DNA from: MED-G105 sp050331095
GTDB lineage: Bacteria; Pseudomonadota; Alphaproteobacteria; Caulobacterales; Parvularculaceae
Assembly (NCBI GenBank): GCA_050331095.1
Contig: JBHJHE010000008.1
Coordinates: forward strand, 1 to 64,000
DNA length: 64,000 nucleotides
Direction of reading: 5' to 3'
The translations under genes and the position numbers were made by a program. The notes under the pieces are model-generated. The model was given only the letters and a program-made list of their open reading frames with translations, ran no database searches and was not told the DNA's origin. Positions 62,411-64,000 of this stretch are shown piece after piece; position 1 is the first letter of the stretch; the number at the start of each line of letters is the position of its first letter.

Positions 62411-63577
62411 TCAGGCCCCGCGCGCCAGCACCGCTTCGGCGTCGCGCGCGCCGACAAGCTCCCCGCCCGCCACGGGTCGCGGCGCGCCGGTGGTTTTCGG
62501 ATAGCTGAGCGGCAACTTCCTCAACGAGCGCACGGCGAGATAGGCGACGCTCTCCGCGTCCGCGTCGTCGCCGCGCCAGCCGGCGTCCTCGGCGAGGCGC
62601 ACGGGCGCGTCGACGGCCTTGCGCAACGCCTCCATGAGCGCCGGATTGCGCCGTGCGGGTCCGACGACGATCCATAACGCCGGCGGCTCGGGCATGTGCT
62701 CCAGGCTGACGCGCGCGCAAGCGGCGGCGAACGCCGTCAGGGTCGCCGCGCCGTCGAACAAAGAAAGGTCGCCCACCGCGTCGAGCGTGAAGTCGTAGCG
62801 GTCGAGGCGCTTCGGCGGCGGGCGGCGCAGAAAATCGTGGGCGAGAAGCGCGCGAAGGACGTCGCGGCGCACGCGGCCGGCGCGGGCGGCGGCCCCGTCC
62901 CGGTCCATCGGCTCGCCGGCCTTTTCCGTCATCCAGGCGTCGAGGAGCCCGCCCGCCGGGCCGCAGTCGAACGCGACGAGGTCGATGTTGCGCGCGCTGC
63001 GCCCGGCGTAGGTGACAGTGGCGACCTCGCCAAGATCGAGGACCGCGACGGGCCCCGGCGCGCCGCTGGCTGCGGCGTACGCCCGCGCGCGGGCCGCATG
63101 GTAGACCGACGCCAAAGGCGCGCCCTCGCCGCCAAGGGCGACGTCGGCGGCGCGGAAGTTCGAGACCACCGGCGCGCCGCCGGCGTCGGACAGGGCGCCG
63201 GCGTCGCCGATCTGCCAGGTGCGCCCCCGGCCGTCTATCGAACGCGCCGCCGACCGATGGAGAATGGTGTGGCCATGGAGGCCGACGACGTCGACCTCGC
63301 CCGCGCTCAGACCCGCCTTGTCGAGGAGCTCGACCGCGGCGGCGGCGTGGGCGCGAGTGACGGCGTTTTCGGCGTCGACCACGTCTTTCGCCGCATCCCG
63401 GCCTTCGAGCGCGGCCTTGGCAGCGCGGCGGCACATGACCTTGGCCGCCCGGTCATAGGCGCGGCGGCGCGACGGGCCGACTTCAACCGCGGCCTCGCCG
63501 TCGGTGCGCACGACCGCAGCGCTGACGCCGTCAAACGAGGGGTCGCTCATCAAGCCGATCGCCGTCAAAAGGGCCAT
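62411..63577 (-). CDS. anmK: Anhydro-N-acetylmuramic acid kinase family protein, divergent motifs
   Basis: A 388-residue member of the AnmK family, which converts recycled anhydromuropeptide sugar to MurNAc-6-phosphate. The family scaffold is visible: GLMSDPSFDGVS, GLHGHTILH, NFRAADVALGGEGAPLASVYH and FDCGPAGGLLDAW. Compared with the usual forms GLMSGTSxDGVD, GGxAN and DTGPGN, the nucleotide and sugar loops are altered (GTS to DPS, GGIAN to GEVAT, TGPGN to CGPAG). Enzymatic activity is therefore doubtful. It is divergent to tyrS, a standard alphaproteobacterial arrangement. Confidence 0.83.
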   Translation of the reverse strand: MALLTAIGLMSDPSFDGVSAAVVRTDGEAAVEVGPSRRRAYDRAAKVMCRRAAKAALEGRDAAKDVVDAENAVTRAHAAAAVELLDKAGLSAGEVDVVGLHGHTILHRSAARSIDGRGRTWQIGDAGALSDAGGAPVVSNFRAADVALGGEGAPLASVYHAARARAYAAASGAPGPVAVLDLGEVATVTYAGRSARNIDLVAFDCGPAGGLLDAWMTEKAGEPMDRDGAAARAGRVRRDVLRALLAHDFLRRPPPKRLDRYDFTLDAVGDLSLFDGAATLTAFAAACARVSLEHMPEPPALWIVVGPARRNPALMEALRKAVDAPVRLAEDAGWRGDDADAESVAYLAVRSLRKLPLSYPKTTGAPRPVAGGELVGARDAEAVLARGA

Positions 63578-63750
63578 GCTGCGCTCCGGGCGGGCCCCGC
63601 CCGCCGTCTCTGGTTCGTCGAGGGCCCACTTCGCCGCGCCGCGGTGAAGACGGGGTTAGCGGCGCCTGCGCAAAGAGCGGATTTTCATCGCGCGCCAATT
63701 GCGTCAAACCTTCCCCATCAACGCCGCCGCAAAGAGATTTCGAGCCGCCG

Positions 63751-64000
63751 ATGTCCGATTTGAAATCCGAATTCCTGCGCACGATGCGTGAGCGCGGTTT
63801 CGTCCACCAACTGACGAATGAAGAGGGGCTCGACGCGCGCGCCGCCGCAGGGACGATCGCCGGCTATATCGGCTTCGACGCGACGGCGCCGTCGCTCCAC
63901 GTGGGCAGCCTGGTGCAAATCATTATGCTCCGCTGGCTGCATTAGACCGGCCTCTGGCCGATCGTCCTCATGGGCGGCGGCACGACGAAGGTCGGCGATC
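63751..64000 (+). CDS. tyrS: Tyrosyl-tRNA synthetase, 3' partial, with in-frame stop
   Basis: The beginning of TyrRS: MSDLKSEFLRTMRERGFVHQ, GYIGFDATAPSLHVGSL (HVG class I motif) and IIMLRWLH. Position 63943-63945 is TAG where homologues have a Lys or Gln codon; the frame then continues as TGLWPIVLMGGGTTKVGD, the normal next TyrRS segment, to the window edge. So the gene is intact except for one nonsense codon (64 codons before it). Because tyrS is usually essential, sequencing error, a second copy or a true mutation must be distinguished. It is divergent from anmK. Confidence 0.87.

Noticed and set aside
63943..63945. TAG in tyrS read as pyrrolysine or another recoding event
   Set aside because: No pyrrolysine context is visible in an alphaproteobacterial genome; mutation or sequence error is simpler.

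Overview
This window is about 64 kb of a GC-rich chromosome with densely packed genes. It most likely comes from a free-living, probably aquatic alphaproteobacterium. Pointers are the order rpoN, long-form hibernation factor, ptsN directly after lptC-lptA-lptB; the DUF1150 gene; the short form of RNase D; and an anmK-tyrS divergent pair. A family such as Parvularculaceae or Hyphomonadaceae would fit, but that placement is inference. I saw no rRNA, tRNA, CRISPR array, insertion sequence or phage genes.

Layout. 1-9.4 kb: 3' end of an RsmB-type rRNA methyltransferase, a Bax-inhibitor-1 membrane protein, a TPR protein, then a TetR regulator with tandem operators followed by an RND exporter, a LolA-like periplasmic protein and an outer-membrane barrel, then RNase D. 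9.4-14.5 kb: LPS export (lptCAB), sigma-54, ribosome hibernation factor and PTS-Ntr. 14.7-18.8 kb: a polytopic membrane protein, cysQ and a polyprenyl sugar-phosphate transferase. 18.9-23.1 kb (minus strand): a TetR, PlsC-like acyltransferase, LplT-like MFS and DUF4174-like operon with paired palindromic operators. 23.4-26.9 kb: a translationally coupled trio of retropepsin-like protease, membrane-bound inactive transglutaminase and RimK-like ATP-grasp ligase. 27-30.5 kb: uppP, a PLP dehydratase, DUF1150 and queG.

30.5-43.6 kb is a surface-polysaccharide region. A large secreted G8-domain protein is followed by minus-strand genes for a glycosyltransferase, a PEP-CTERM-type ATPase, a PrsT-like TPR lipoprotein and a WecG/TagA enzyme fused to a STAS-like domain. 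Divergent to them are a PEP-CTERM-like (VPVPGA) surface protein, a chain-length determinant and a tyrosine autokinase. The cluster matches exosortase-linked exopolysaccharide loci, but no exosortase gene is visible here.

43.7-57.8 kb: an RND efflux pair, a LysM protein, a LOG-family hydrolase, gltX, a TetR/oxidoreductase pair under a 20-bp palindrome, a DUF6090 protein, a small cysteine-rich lipoprotein, a TraB/GumN-like protein and nadE. 57.8-64 kb: a decayed metallo-beta-lactamase-fold gene, a PhoD-type phosphatase, a small membrane protein, a metallophosphoesterase-like protein, a divergent AnmK and the start of tyrS, which carries an in-frame TAG stop.

Most notable: the tyrS stop codon, the protease/transglutaminase/ATP-grasp trio, the G8-domain protein beside an exopolysaccharide cluster, the WecG-STAS fusion, and four proteins whose family motifs look substituted (RNase D, AnmK, TraB/GumN, and the RND permease proton-relay pair).
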